DNA from: Paenibacillus_AR sp051594765
Lineage (GTDB): Bacteria; Bacillota; Bacilli; Paenibacillales; NBRC-103111
Assembly (NCBI RefSeq): GCF_051594765.1
Contig: NZ_JBPPGJ010000006.1
Span: 124,001 to 188,000 of the forward strand
Direction of reading: 5' to 3'
Length of the DNA: 64,000 nt
The notes beneath the pieces were generated by a model, which saw only the letters and a list, made by a program, of their open reading frames with translations, ran no database searches and was not told where the DNA came from. This document shows, one piece after another, positions 1-8,841 of the stretch. The position numbers were made by a program, and so were the translations under genes. Every line of letters starts with the position of its first letter. Positions within the stretch are counted from its first letter, which is position 1.

Positions 1-101
1 GGCGGGAGACGTTCTATTATAAGAGGCCGGTGCCCAGCGTCAGCGAGAGGATTACTCTGGAGCAGCGGGAACGGGTTCTGCGGAAGGGGGAGCAAGCATG
101 A
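1..101 (+). CDS. C-terminal end of an unidentified protein (cut by window edge)
   Basis: An open frame enters from the left edge (codons in phase with base 3) and ends at the TGA at 99-101, giving about 32 residues rich in Arg and Glu. The stop overlaps the start codon of the next gene in an ATGA arrangement, which points to translational coupling and a shared transcript. Because the next gene is a ribose pyranase, this is probably part of a ribose or pentose operon (regulator, kinase or enzyme), but the visible tail is too short to recognise a family. Confidence 0.55.
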   Translation, partial: RETFYYKRPVPSVSERITLEQRERVLRKGEQA

Positions 102-484
102 AGAAGGGCGGAATTCTGCATCCGCAGCTGAGCCGTGTTCTGGCGGAGACCGGTCATACGGACCTGATCGCCGTCAGTGATAGAGGCTTCCCGGTGCCCG
201 AGGGAATCGAACGGGTCGATCTGGGGCTTGTATCGGGGATTCCGACGGTGGCGGACGTCCTGCAAGCAATCGATGCGGAATTTATCATCGATACGGTGAT
301 TCTGACCCATGAGATGGAGGAAGCAAGTCCGGAACGGTACAGGGAGCTGACCGAGGGCTATCCGCATATACACTTCAAGCGGGTCCCCCATCAGGAGTTC
401 AAACAGATGTGTCTGGAAGCCCGCGCCGTCGTGAAGACGGGGGATGCGGTGCCTTATGCGAACATCATCATCGTATCCGGGTAG
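98..484 (+). CDS. rbsD: D-ribose pyranase (RbsD/FucU family)
   Basis: The 128-residue product matches RbsD over its full length: it begins MKKGGILHPQLS with the family histidine (H8), continues with the ISDRGFPVP-like segment at about 27-34, and ends with the YANIIIVSG tail. The family interconverts the pyranose and furanose forms of D-ribose so that ribokinase receives the correct anomer, and it acts in the cytoplasm as a ring-shaped oligomer. The length is close to the usual 131-139 residues. The start overlaps the stop of the upstream gene, and a strong hairpin terminator follows, so it is the last gene of an operon whose other members lie outside the window. Confidence 0.93.
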   Translation: MKKGGILHPQLSRVLAETGHTDLIAVSDRGFPVPEGIERVDLGLVSGIPTVADVLQAIDAEFIIDTVILTHEMEEASPERYRELTEGYPHIHFKRVPHQEFKQMCLEARAVVKTGDAVPYANIIIVSG

Positions 485-493
485 GGGAAAAGG

Positions 494-523
494 AAAGTGC
501 GGCATCGGATGCCGCACTTTTTT
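494..523. terminator. Intrinsic terminator after rbsD, probably bidirectional
   Basis: A perfect 12-bp stem (494-505 with 509-520, loop CGG) is followed by a T-run on the plus strand. Read on the minus strand it is followed by TTTCCTTTT, so it can also end the convergent gene that stops at 542. Confidence 0.85.
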
Positions 524-541
524 GCTGTATGCGTCTTGCTT

Positions 542-1417
542 TTACTTGCTCCAATGCTCCGGGCGGGTGAGAGAGGAGGGGAGCTTGGTAGAGGCGTCGC
601 CCCGGGCGGCGTTCAGCTGGGCCTGGGTCAGGAACAGGCTGTCCGTCAGCCGGGCCCCGCGCAGGTCGGTGTCCCGCAGGTCCGCTCCGATCAGATCGGC
701 CATCCGGAGATCGGCGTCCCGCAGGTCCGCCGCGATCAGATAGGCGCCCCTCAGGTTGGCGAACCGAAGATCCGCCCCCCGCAGCTTGGCTCCGATCAGA
801 TCGGCTCCCCGGCCCACATTCTTCCGGGGCTTGGGGGGATTGGCGGCCCGGCGGCGGGCGTCCTGACGGACCAGCTCGCTGGCCTCCAGGAGCAGCTCGC
901 TGACCCGGGCCCGGTGGGCGGGCACGTCCAGCGCCAGCAGCTCGTCGGGGCCGAGGCTCGCGTAACGGTCCGTCTCCTCCAGCGCAGAGCGAAGGCTGCC
1001 GTGGAGGGACTGGGCGGGAGTGAAGGTCAGCGCCTCGGCTAAGTAGCGGAGCAGCTCGTGAAGCTGGCGCATGACCGGGAAGACCTCGAACATCTTCTTC
1101 GCAGTCTCCGGGGCTTGACGCCAATCCCGGCCGCCGAAGGTAAGCTGCGAGACCCGCTGTCCGGCACCGAAGCAGTCATAAACCGTGCAGCCCCGGAACC
1201 CGATATCCCGGAGCTTGGTGTGCACGCCGCAGCGGAAGTCCGGCTGCAGGTTATGGCAGGGGTCCCCGCCACGCTTATCCTTGGCGAAGTCCGACGAGGC
1301 TGCGAAGGGCAAAGCCACGCAGCATAAGCCGAAGCAGCGCGTGCAATCCGTGATCAGATCTGCGGGACGAAATCCCTCTTCCGCTTCCCGGTTGTTGGGG
1401 TGTTGTTCGTGTGACAT
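542..1417 (-). CDS. Pentapeptide-repeat protein with N-terminal cysteine cluster
   Basis: The product has 291 residues if translation starts at 1417, where AAGGAG sits 6 bases upstream; an in-frame ATG at 1441 would add 8 residues. The N-terminal part holds a cysteine-rich segment (CTRCFGLCC) followed by further spaced Cys and His residues, suggesting a bound metal. From about residue 200 the protein carries some ten A(D/N)LxxA pentapeptide repeats, which fold as a right-handed quadrilateral beta helix. Proteins of this architecture occur in Bacillales and actinobacteria and are usually annotated only as pentapeptide-repeat proteins. Function is unknown; some pentapeptide proteins mimic DNA and bind gyrase, but nothing here shows that. 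It converges on rbsD. Confidence 0.8.
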   Translation of the reverse strand: MSHEQHPNNREAEEGFRPADLITDCTRCFGLCCVALPFAASSDFAKDKRGGDPCHNLQPDFRCGVHTKLRDIGFRGCTVYDCFGAGQRVSQLTFGGRDWRQAPETAKKMFEVFPVMRQLHELLRYLAEALTFTPAQSLHGSLRSALEETDRYASLGPDELLALDVPAHRARVSELLLEASELVRQDARRRAANPPKPRKNVGRGADLIGAKLRGADLRFANLRGAYLIAADLRDADLRMADLIGADLRDTDLRGARLTDSLFLTQAQLNAARGDASTKLPSSLTRPEHWSK

Positions 1418-1588
1418 GGAATTCTCCTTCATCGTGGACATGAGCCTCGTAAGAAACCCGTTCTATCGCTTCATGGTTCTTAGTATAGCAGAATTCCACT
1501 TGTTTGGAGAGATCGTCCAGACTCCTCCGGAGCCATTCCCGCTCCTGTGTTGTTGGTATGATGTTGGCTTACCTGCGCATGTGCCCGG

Positions 1589-3568
1589 TTAGTCCGTATC
1601 GATGATGACCATCTGATGGTTCAGCAGGACCGGCAGGGTATAGGTGATGGCGCCTCCCGCCTGCTTGTAGGGGAGCTCGGTGCCCTGGGGGGCCAGATAG
1701 ACCCGCTTGGCCTGCGCGGGCAGCCGCAGCGTCACTTCCACATCATGGACCGGCAGCAGATCCTCGATGACCTCCACGCGGCCCTTCTTCACCGGGGATG
1801 CGAAGAGAAGATGGTGCACATACCGGTTCTCCGCCTGCTGGAGCTGCAGGGTGGTGATGCCCTGGGCCGGGAGATTCGTCGACACCGTCGGTTCGGGCAG
1901 CAGCCGCCGGAGCGCGAACAGTACGGCCTCCTTCAGGATCAAGTGCCCGTGGTCGGCGTACTCCGCGAACAGATTCCAGGCGAGATAGAAGCCGTTGGCG
2001 CTTTCGACCATCCCCGGCCCGCCGTCCTTCAGGCTGCTGGGGGTATGCTGGTGGGAGCAGAAGTGGAACACGTCGCGGTTGAAGTAAGGGTCCTCCCGGC
2101 GGCCCCATGCCGTTCCTCCGGCTAGAGCGATGCGCTGCCCCTGGGAGTAGATGACCATGGAGGCGGCCTTCAAGGCTCCGGGCTCGAAGCCGGGGTGGAA
2201 GTAGTCCGGCTTGAAGGGATTTACCCCTTCATAGCTCACGCCCAGGTCGAGGGCAAAAGCGTCCGCCGCCTCGTTCAAGCCCGAGCGTCCCGTGGCCAAT
2301 ACCTTCCCGCCATGGCGGAGGAAGGCCTCAATCTTACCCTTCAGCTCCGGGTACAGCAGGACGTTGTCCGGCAGCACCAGCACCTTGTACGGGCTGAAGT
2401 CCGCCTGCGTATCCAGCACGTCGAACAACACATGGCCCTCCGTCAGGATCCGCACGGCTCCGGCATCCGAGTCCGCGCTGCGGCTGTCGTCTGCGGATAC
2501 CCGGCCTCCCAGCTGCTCCTGGACGGATTCCATCGACAGAAGCCCCACATCGGCCACGCTCTTGACGTTCCGGCACCAGGCCTCCTTGGCCTCCACCTCG
2601 CTGTAGGCTGCGCCGATCAGGCTGTAGGTGGCCGGGTCCATGAGTCCGTTCGGATGGAGCTGGTCGCCTATGGAGCAGCGGGCTCCGTGGGCCAGGGACA
2701 GGGCCGCCTCGAACCGGAGAGCGTTCGGATGCTTGAAGCCCCCGAATTCGCCCCAGGAGGTATGGAACTTGCCGGTCATGCCGAGGAATTCCATGCCTAG
2801 GGTCTGGGCATAGCGGGCCGAGAGCGGGAAGTGGTCGTAGCCCCATCCGCCGGTCGGGAGAGACTCCAGCTCCAGGTGGCTGTTCATGCGGGCCAGGTCC
2901 CGGCGCCCTTTACGGATATGGCCGCTGTTGTGGAAGACGGGCAGGCCCGGCTTCACGCTGTCGATGGTCTCCCGGACGCGGCGGGTATAATTGGCGTAGG
3001 TGCGCTCCGCCTGCTCGATGACGGCGGCGGTGTCGCGGGGATCCATGCCGGCCTGGCGCAGCGAGGCCACACAGTACTGGCAATAGCATTTGCGCACGCC
3101 GACGATATCGAGGAAGATGCCGTCGGCGTCATACCGCTCGCATACCTCCCGGATTTGGTCCAGCAGGATGTCCAGGTAGGGGGTATTGAAGCAGAATTCG
3201 TGGTAGCCCGCGGTCATGAAATCTTTCACCCACCGGGTCGCATCCTGGGGGTCGCGGATAAGCCACTCCGGGTGGCGGCGCGCCAGCTTCTCGTCAAGTC
3301 CGGCGGACAGGTAGACCGGCGTCTTGACGCCGATCTCGTGGGCGGCTTCGATCATGGCGCCCAGGAGGTCAAAGGTGAGATTCGGGTGCTGCTCGTTGGC
3401 CGTGCTGGGGTGGTACGCCCACCCGTGATGGCACTTGGAGAACACGGTGATGGAGTCGACATGGCCCTCCCGGAGCATGCTCTGGAACTGCTCCTTCGAG
3501 TAACGGGCTCCGATATCCGGGATGGCCTCGGAGGTATGAAAGTCCAAATGGACTTGACGGAAACGCAT
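1589..3568 (-). CDS. GHL6-like glycoside hydrolase with beta-galactosidase trimerisation-type domain
   Basis: The 659-residue protein has an alpha-amylase/GH42-like TIM barrel in its first 350 residues. Visible strand-end motifs are the VHLDFHTSE opening, GIFLDIVG near 150 and a FHNSGH segment near 210. It is followed by a GATase-like domain (about 390-470) of the kind found as the trimerisation domain of GH42 enzymes. This layout is that of the putative GHL6 glycosidases. Substrate is unknown; Asp150 in GIFLDIVG is a plausible catalytic residue by position only. There is no signal peptide, so it should act in the cytoplasm on imported sugars. AAGGAG lies 9 bases before the ATG. It is divergent from the AraC regulator at 3734, its likely controller. 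Confidence 0.75.
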   Translation of the reverse strand: MRFRQVHLDFHTSEAIPDIGARYSKEQFQSMLREGHVDSITVFSKCHHGWAYHPSTANEQHPNLTFDLLGAMIEAAHEIGVKTPVYLSAGLDEKLARRHPEWLIRDPQDATRWVKDFMTAGYHEFCFNTPYLDILLDQIREVCERYDADGIFLDIVGVRKCYCQYCVASLRQAGMDPRDTAAVIEQAERTYANYTRRVRETIDSVKPGLPVFHNSGHIRKGRRDLARMNSHLELESLPTGGWGYDHFPLSARYAQTLGMEFLGMTGKFHTSWGEFGGFKHPNALRFEAALSLAHGARCSIGDQLHPNGLMDPATYSLIGAAYSEVEAKEAWCRNVKSVADVGLLSMESVQEQLGGRVSADDSRSADSDAGAVRILTEGHVLFDVLDTQADFSPYKVLVLPDNVLLYPELKGKIEAFLRHGGKVLATGRSGLNEAADAFALDLGVSYEGVNPFKPDYFHPGFEPGALKAASMVIYSQGQRIALAGGTAWGRREDPYFNRDVFHFCSHQHTPSSLKDGGPGMVESANGFYLAWNLFAEYADHGHLILKEAVLFALRRLLPEPTVSTNLPAQGITTLQLQQAENRYVHHLLFASPVKKGRVEVIEDLLPVHDVEVTLRLPAQAKRVYLAPQGTELPYKQAGGAITYTLPVLLNHQMVIIDTD

Positions 3569-3733
3569 GGCGGAACGCTCCTTTTTTAAGGGGATAATGT
3601 TAAAGGGTGGATCCGGTTTCCCTGTTAGGATAATGCTTTATCGCCGGCGGGCATAGTGCTAATATAGACTTGTCATAGCACAAAATCGACTATATGAAGG
3701 GTGGCTAATGCCATCAACGAGGAGATGTCCGCC

Positions 3734-4609
3734 ATGATCTGCATCCAGCTACGGATTCCGCCCCTGCCCCAGCTTCTGACGGTGGGGCATAGCGTATGGC
3801 AGCCGGGCAACCAGCATTTCAAGCGGACCTTCGGGGTCTACGATCTGATCCTGGTGAAACGGGGTGCCCTGTACATGACGGAGGAGGGGGAGCCTCATGC
3901 CGTCGGCCCGGGCGAGCTGCTGCTGCTGGAGCCGGGTCTGGCTCATTGGGGCCATGAGCCCTGCCGGGAGGATACGGAGCTGTATTGGCTGCATTTTGTC
4001 CATGGGGAGGCGGGGGAACGGATCGAGGACGACCGGATCCCTTGGTCCGCGCTCATCGAGAAGGGCCGGGACCAGGACCAGACGCCCTCCGCGCTGCAGC
4101 ATCTGTATCTGCCGAAGCGGGGCAAGGCGGATCTGCAGGCGCTGGGGCCGGTTCTGCACGAGATGAACGAGCTCCATAACCGGTTGAACGCAGGCAGCGC
4201 CATCCGGCTCCACCGGCTGTTCGCGGAGCTGCTCACCCTCCTGCAGGAGGGGATCGCGGGCTTGGCGCCGGCATCCCAGTCGGAGCGCATCAGCGCCTTG
4301 GCGGCGGACTATCTGGGCAGCCGCTGGAGGGAGCCCTTCGACTCCAAGGGCATGCAGGAAGAGCTGCATTTCCACATCGATTATGTGGCGCGGTGCATGA
4401 AGAAGCACCTGGGGATGACGCCTCTGCAATATGTGCTGCATCTGCGGCTGGAGGAGGCGCGGAAGCTGCTGACCCACACGGTGCTCACGATCCCCGAGAT
4501 CGCGGAGCAGGTGGGCATCCCGGAGACCAACTACTTCGTCCGCCTCTTCAGCAAAAAGCTGGGGATGCCCCCTGGCGCCTACCGGAAGATGCGCCGTCCG
4601 GAAGGGTAA
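3734..4609 (+). CDS. AraC-family transcriptional regulator
   Basis: This is a 291-residue regulator with an N-terminal cupin-like sugar-sensing domain (a VGPGELLLLEPG-type strand near residue 60) and a C-terminal pair of helix-turn-helix motifs. The second helix pair contains the IPEIAEQVGIPETNYFVRLFSKKLGMPP stretch split over about 250-280, close to the AraC signature. A longer reading with GTG at 3701 exists, but GAGGAG 9 bases upstream of the ATG at 3734 supports the shorter start. Divergent orientation to the GHL6-like glycosidase suggests it activates that gene in response to a sugar. The family binds DNA as a dimer. Confidence 0.85.
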   Translation: MICIQLRIPPLPQLLTVGHSVWQPGNQHFKRTFGVYDLILVKRGALYMTEEGEPHAVGPGELLLLEPGLAHWGHEPCREDTELYWLHFVHGEAGERIEDDRIPWSALIEKGRDQDQTPSALQHLYLPKRGKADLQALGPVLHEMNELHNRLNAGSAIRLHRLFAELLTLLQEGIAGLAPASQSERISALAADYLGSRWREPFDSKGMQEELHFHIDYVARCMKKHLGMTPLQYVLHLRLEEARKLLTHTVLTIPEIAEQVGIPETNYFVRLFSKKLGMPPGAYRKMRRPEG

Positions 4610-4703
4610 GCGGCCGGGCGCGGTGAAAATGTGCACTTACTTAATTTGAGTTGCAGCTAAAATATTAGTACAATAAAGGGACAAAACGAAGGGAGAGATT
4701 AGA

Positions 4704-5768
4704 ATGGCCGAAACGGCACCCCAGATGGAAATCGGAATCAGCACGTTTTTGGAGGCGACACCGGACCCGAATACCGGGGCGGCGGTGGACCACGCCGAGC
4801 GGCTGCGCCATGCGGTGGAGGAGATGGTTCTGGCGGACCAGGTCGGCTTGGACGTCTACGGGATCGGGGAGCATCACCGGGCCGACTATGCGGGCTCCGC
4901 TCCGGCCGTCGTTTTGGCCGCTGCGGCTGCCATGACCAAGCGGATCCGCCTGACCAGCGCCGTCACCGTCTTGTCCTCCGACGATCCGGTGCGCGTATTC
5001 CAGGACTTCGCCACCCTTGACGGACTATCAGGCGGGCGTGCCGAGATCATGGCAGGACGAGGCTCGTTCATCGAGTCCTTCCCGTTGTTCGGATACAGTC
5101 TGGACGATTATGACGAGCTGTTCGAGGAAAAGCTGGAGCTGCTCTTGGCTCTTCGCGCCGACGAGAAAGTGACCTGGCCCGGCGGTCACCGGCCGGCCAT
5201 CCGCAATCTGGGCGTCTACCCCCGCCCGGTGCAGAACCCGCTGCCCGTCTGGATCGCCAGCGGCGGCAATCCCGAATCCGTGATCCGGGCGGGAACCATG
5301 GGGCTGCCGATCGCTCTGGCCATCATCGGGGGCATGCCGGAGAACTTCGCGCCGCTGGTCAAGCTCTACCGGACGGCAGCCGAGAAAGCCGGACACGACC
5401 CGGCCAAGATGCAGATCGCGACTCACTCCCACGGCTTCGTGGGGGAGACGACCGACGCGGCTGCCGATCTGTTCTTCCCGCCGACCCAAGCCCAGATGAA
5501 CGTCATCGGCAGAGAGCGGGGGTGGGGCCCCTACACAAGGGCCACATATGACACAGCCCGCAGCCTGAGGGGCGCTCTATATGTGGGGGACCCGGAATAC
5601 GTGGCGGAGAAGATCCTGCTTCTCCGCAAAAACCTGGGTATCACCCGGTTTTTCCTGCATGTCAACGTGGGCACCATGCCCCATCGGGATGTCCTGCGGG
5701 CCATCGAACTTCTGGGCACCCGTGTAGCTCCCATCGTTCGCAAGGAGCTGGAGCGGACCGGAGGGTGA
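4704..5768 (+). CDS. LLM-class flavin-dependent oxidoreductase (luciferase-like)
   Basis: The 354-residue protein fits the bacterial luciferase-like TIM-barrel family. The barrel begins with an MEIGIST strand; the EHH motif of many members occurs near residue 56; the GRAEIMAGRGS segment near 112 matches the phosphate-binding strand; and IASGGNPES near 190 is typical. Such enzymes use reduced FMN or F420 to oxidise small organic substrates; the substrate cannot be read from sequence. An AAGGGAGAG ribosome binding site precedes the ATG. It is a single-gene unit between an AraC regulator and the CE7 esterase. Confidence 0.85.
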   Translation: MAETAPQMEIGISTFLEATPDPNTGAAVDHAERLRHAVEEMVLADQVGLDVYGIGEHHRADYAGSAPAVVLAAAAAMTKRIRLTSAVTVLSSDDPVRVFQDFATLDGLSGGRAEIMAGRGSFIESFPLFGYSLDDYDELFEEKLELLLALRADEKVTWPGGHRPAIRNLGVYPRPVQNPLPVWIASGGNPESVIRAGTMGLPIALAIIGGMPENFAPLVKLYRTAAEKAGHDPAKMQIATHSHGFVGETTDAAADLFFPPTQAQMNVIGRERGWGPYTRATYDTARSLRGALYVGDPEYVAEKILLLRKNLGITRFFLHVNVGTMPHRDVLRAIELLGTRVAPIVRKELERTGG

Positions 5769-5776
5769 TGGATGAT

Positions 5777-5820
5777 TGGGGCAGTCTTGTGCGCCTTAGG
5801 GGGCATAGGACACTGCCCCA
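5777..5820. other. Inverted repeat downstream of the luciferase-like gene
   Basis: A 9-bp perfect stem (5777-5785, TGGGGCAGT, with 5812-5820) encloses a second imperfect stem. There is no T-run, so it may be a Rho-independent-like hairpin of low efficiency or an mRNA-stabilising structure. Confidence 0.35.
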
Positions 5821-6032
5821 CTCCGAGTGCGGATATCGAAAAGTTGTGCAACAGCGCCCCACGCCCGCCATAGCCCTGGAAGCCGGACGTTCGCAATTTG
5901 GCTATCGTCATGCAGATGCAGTTGCTATATAATGGTGAGGTTGCCCGGTTGCTTCCAATGGGAACCGGCTGGTTTTCAGACTGTGCTTACTCGTGTAAGT
6001 CCGATAACGTTACAGAGCGGAGTGGATGACCC

Positions 6033-6983
6033 ATGAATTTCATCGAACGCAAGTTTGTGGAGCTGCATAACCATGAGCCGGAGCTGACCACGCCTTCCGA
6101 CATGGACGCCTTCTGGGAGGAGGTGCTGCACGAGACCCGTACGAAGCCCTTGAACGCCGTTCGTACCCCGGAAGAAACCCCCATGCTGGGTACGGAGACG
6201 TACCGGGTGGTGTACGAAGGTATCGACGGCACTCCGGTACATGGCTACTATTCGGTACCGACGGTGTTCGGCAAGGAGAACTATCCTTGCATCGTGTTTT
6301 TCCATGGGTATACGGGCAGCAAGGGCCTGCCGGAGCACTTCGCGACCTACCTGATGTCCGGCTATGCCGTGTTCTCCATCGACATTCGGGGACAAGCCGG
6401 CGATACGGGGGACCTGTCACCGCTGCAGGACGGCACCACCAAAGGGTGGGTGACCAAGGGGATCACCGATCCGCGGACCTGCTACTACAAGTCCATCGTC
6501 ACCGATGCGCTGCGCGCCGTGGATTGGGCCGCCGGCCAGCCCGAGGTGGACCCGAAGCGGGTCGGAGTATCCGGAGGCAGCCAAGGCGGCGGCCTGTCGC
6601 TTGCCGTAAGCGCGCTTGGCGACCGTCATGCCTTCGCCATAGCAGACATTCCCAACATGTGCTACATGGACTGGAGCATCTTCAATACCACCGGCTCCAT
6701 TACCGAAGCGGCTCAGTATATCACCAAATATTCGGAGCGGCTCGATACGGTGCTGAAGACGCTGAGCTACTTCGACAACATGAATCTGGCCCATCGCATC
6801 CGCATTCCGGTGCTGGTCAGCGTGGGCTTCAAGGACAGCGTCTGTCCGCCGGAGGCTGTGTTCGCGGCCTACAACCGGATCACGTCGCCCAAGCAGATCG
6901 AGATGTATCCCTTCAATGGACACACTCCGGGTGACAAGCATATCCGCAAGGTGCTGGAGTTCATCCGAAGCCAAGTCCAATAA
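6033..6983 (+). CDS. Acetylxylan esterase / cephalosporin-C deacetylase (CE7 family)
   Basis: This 316-residue alpha/beta hydrolase shows all CE7 hallmarks: the RGQ motif (DIRGQAGDTG near 118), the GGSQGG nucleophile elbow near 180, a catalytic Asp in the GFKDSVCPP loop near 270 and His in NGHTPG near 298. CE7 enzymes remove acetyl groups from short xylo-oligosaccharides and cephalosporin C. The absence of a signal peptide fits the usual cytoplasmic location, where it would deacetylate imported xylan fragments. The length is typical (about 318-325). It stands alone, with a possible extended -10 element (TGCTATATAAT) at about 5923-5933. Confidence 0.92.
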   Translation: MNFIERKFVELHNHEPELTTPSDMDAFWEEVLHETRTKPLNAVRTPEETPMLGTETYRVVYEGIDGTPVHGYYSVPTVFGKENYPCIVFFHGYTGSKGLPEHFATYLMSGYAVFSIDIRGQAGDTGDLSPLQDGTTKGWVTKGITDPRTCYYKSIVTDALRAVDWAAGQPEVDPKRVGVSGGSQGGGLSLAVSALGDRHAFAIADIPNMCYMDWSIFNTTGSITEAAQYITKYSERLDTVLKTLSYFDNMNLAHRIRIPVLVSVGFKDSVCPPEAVFAAYNRITSPKQIEMYPFNGHTPGDKHIRKVLEFIRSQVQ

Positions 6984-7106
6984 GTCCAGCGCCATCGTCT
7001 TGCATCCTGTCTCCGATCCGGGGACCGGGGGCTTATTTGTTTCCGGGACAATTGGGGAAGACTACCGAAAGCTTGATCAATCCGGGACGAAGGGAGGGAC
7101 AAGAAA

Positions 7107-7247
7107 ATGGAAGACATCCGGAATAGCGGCGAAGGGGCGGAGGCCGAGAACGAAGCCGGCTTGACGGAGGACCTGACCGGGGAGCCGGACGAGGGGGATG
7201 CCGAGGAGGAGGACGTGGTCCACATCGAATGGGCCGGTTTTATTTAA
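7107..7247 (+). CDS. Small acidic hypothetical protein, 46 residues
   Basis: A short open frame with a strong ribosome binding site (AGGGAGGG 8 bases upstream) encodes 46 residues, more than a third of them Asp or Glu, ending in a hydrophobic tail (HIEWAGFI). It sits immediately before a bidirectional terminator. The combination of Shine-Dalgarno, spacing and terminator suggests a real gene. No family is recognised. Confidence 0.5.
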   Translation: MEDIRNSGEGAEAENEAGLTEDLTGEPDEGDAEEEDVVHIEWAGFI

Positions 7248-7275
7248 GCCTGACGACGACGCATAGCAGCCGGCA

Positions 7276-7326
7276 AAAAAAGCCGTTCCTCATCCGCATA
7301 TCCCATGCGGAGGGAACGGCTTTTTG
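7276..7326. terminator. Bidirectional intrinsic terminator
   Basis: A long stem AAAAAGCCGTTCC/GGAACGGCTTTTT with an inner CCGCAT/ATGCGG stem has A- and T-runs on the two sides, so it can end both the 46-residue gene and the convergent GH30 gene. Confidence 0.9.
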
Positions 7327-7357
7327 TCGGCGGCGATCCTTCGGCCGCCGATACCCG

Positions 7358-8716
7358 TCAGACGGACGGGTACACGTAGGTTTGGATGGCGTGGGCGGGA
7401 ATAACGCTGTCGGCCAACGCCTCTTGGCTGCGCAGGGCGAAACGGATGGCCTCGTCCGTCCGGTTCAAGACGACGACGGCCACGCTGCCGTCGGTGTTCT
7501 TGAAGGCCGTCACCTCCAGGCGGTCGGTGTACTTGGTGCTGGCGACCCGCTTGGCGCCGGGCCGGATGAATTTGCTGAAGTGGCCGATGTAATAGTAGGA
7601 GCTCTCGTAGATCACCTGGCCGGTAACCGTATCCGCGATGATCGGGGCGTCGCAGTAATTGCCCACATGGTTCGGGCCGCCCTTCTCGTCGAGCACCAGG
7701 TTCCAGTCCGTCCAGCCGGACATGGAATGGTTCAGGTTGCCCATGATGTCGTGGCCGTACCGTTCCCCGGTCTTCCAGCTGCCCAGCTGCACGCCGCCCT
7801 CCTGGCAACCTTCGGTGAAGATCAGCTTCTTGTCCGGATACTTGGCCTGGACGGCGGACAGCGCCTCGAAGTGATCCCCGGAGTACCAGTGGAAGCCGAT
7901 GCCCCAGATGTACTTGGACGCATCCTTGTCGTCGAAGGCCACCTTGGCGCGGTCATAGACCCGCTCCTTGTTGTGGTCCCAGATCATGACCTTCACGTCC
8001 GACATTCCAGCCTTCTCCAGAGCCGGTCCCAGGTGCTCCCGGACGAAATCCTTCTCCTCCTCCGCCGTATACACGCACGAATCCCAGCGCTGAACGGCCT
8101 TGGCCTCGTTCTGGACGGTCAGTCCCCAGATGCCGACGCCTTCCTGCGCGTAGGCTTGGATGTACTTGACGTAGTACTCCGCCCAGGTCTGGCGGTATTC
8201 CGGCTTCAAGCTGCCGCCGTGGTTCATCTCTCCGTTGGTCTTCATCCAGGCCGGAGGGCTCCAAGGGGAGGCAAAAAGCTTCATCCGGCCTCCGGCAATC
8301 TCGGAAGCTTGGCGGATCATGGGGATCAAGGCCTTCTTATCCCTCGTGATATCGAACCCGGACAACGTGGGGTCCTCCTCCTCGACGTAGGCATAGTTGC
8401 CCAGCGAGAAATCGCAGCTGTTGATGTGGGTCCTGCAGAAGGTATAGCCGATTCCCTCCTCCGGATCGAAGTAAGCCTTCAGAATCTCCTGCTGCCGGTC
8501 TCTGCTCATCTTGGCCAGCGTGACCGCCGCGGCCTCCGTGAAGGCTCCGCCAAAGCCTTCGATCTCTTGATATTCCACGTCTTCATATACGTTGATGAGC
8601 GAGCTCTCCTGCTCCCAGCTGCTCGGGTCCGACACGAAGGCCACGGGGGCCTTCTCCGTCAGCCGGTCTCCATTATCCCGCGCCGTCTGATACACGCGGA
8701 TCTTCCGTTGTGTCAT
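7358..8716 (-). CDS. GH30 family glycoside hydrolase (glucosylceramidase-like)
   Basis: The 452-residue enzyme carries the GH30 core: EIEGFGGAFTEA near 51-62, the acid/base Glu204 in TVQNEA and the nucleophile Glu302 in IFTEGCQEGG. The family contains beta-glucosylceramidases, beta-1,6-glucanases and beta-xylosidases/glucuronoxylanases; the overall resemblance is to the glucosylceramidase-like subfamilies, but the substrate is open. It lacks a secretion signal, so it probably acts on imported oligosaccharides. It is divergent from an AraC regulator that begins at 8842, which is its likely activator, and ends at a bidirectional terminator. Confidence 0.9.
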   Translation of the reverse strand: MTQRKIRVYQTARDNGDRLTEKAPVAFVSDPSSWEQESSLINVYEDVEYQEIEGFGGAFTEAAAVTLAKMSRDRQQEILKAYFDPEEGIGYTFCRTHINSCDFSLGNYAYVEEEDPTLSGFDITRDKKALIPMIRQASEIAGGRMKLFASPWSPPAWMKTNGEMNHGGSLKPEYRQTWAEYYVKYIQAYAQEGVGIWGLTVQNEAKAVQRWDSCVYTAEEEKDFVREHLGPALEKAGMSDVKVMIWDHNKERVYDRAKVAFDDKDASKYIWGIGFHWYSGDHFEALSAVQAKYPDKKLIFTEGCQEGGVQLGSWKTGERYGHDIMGNLNHSMSGWTDWNLVLDEKGGPNHVGNYCDAPIIADTVTGQVIYESSYYYIGHFSKFIRPGAKRVASTKYTDRLEVTAFKNTDGSVAVVVLNRTDEAIRFALRSQEALADSVIPAHAIQTYVYPSV

Positions 8717-8841
8717 CTCGTATCCACTCCCTGCCGTTGATACTTGTATTATAGGAGCGCCCCTGCTAAAGTAGTAGCGACAAAGTGGCTAGCGATATGC
8801 ACGATCTGGCTGGAACTTGGGAGCGGACAACGGAGGCGGGG

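Noticed and set aside
3701..3733. GTG start at 3701 for the AraC gene
   Set aside because: GAAGG lies directly against the codon with no spacer; GAGGAG before ATG 3734 has proper spacing.
7229..8740. Plus-strand open frame of about 503 codons opposite the GH30 gene
   Set aside because: The GH30 frame has both catalytic glutamates and a divergent regulator; the opposite frame has no recognisable motif and runs through a bidirectional terminator.
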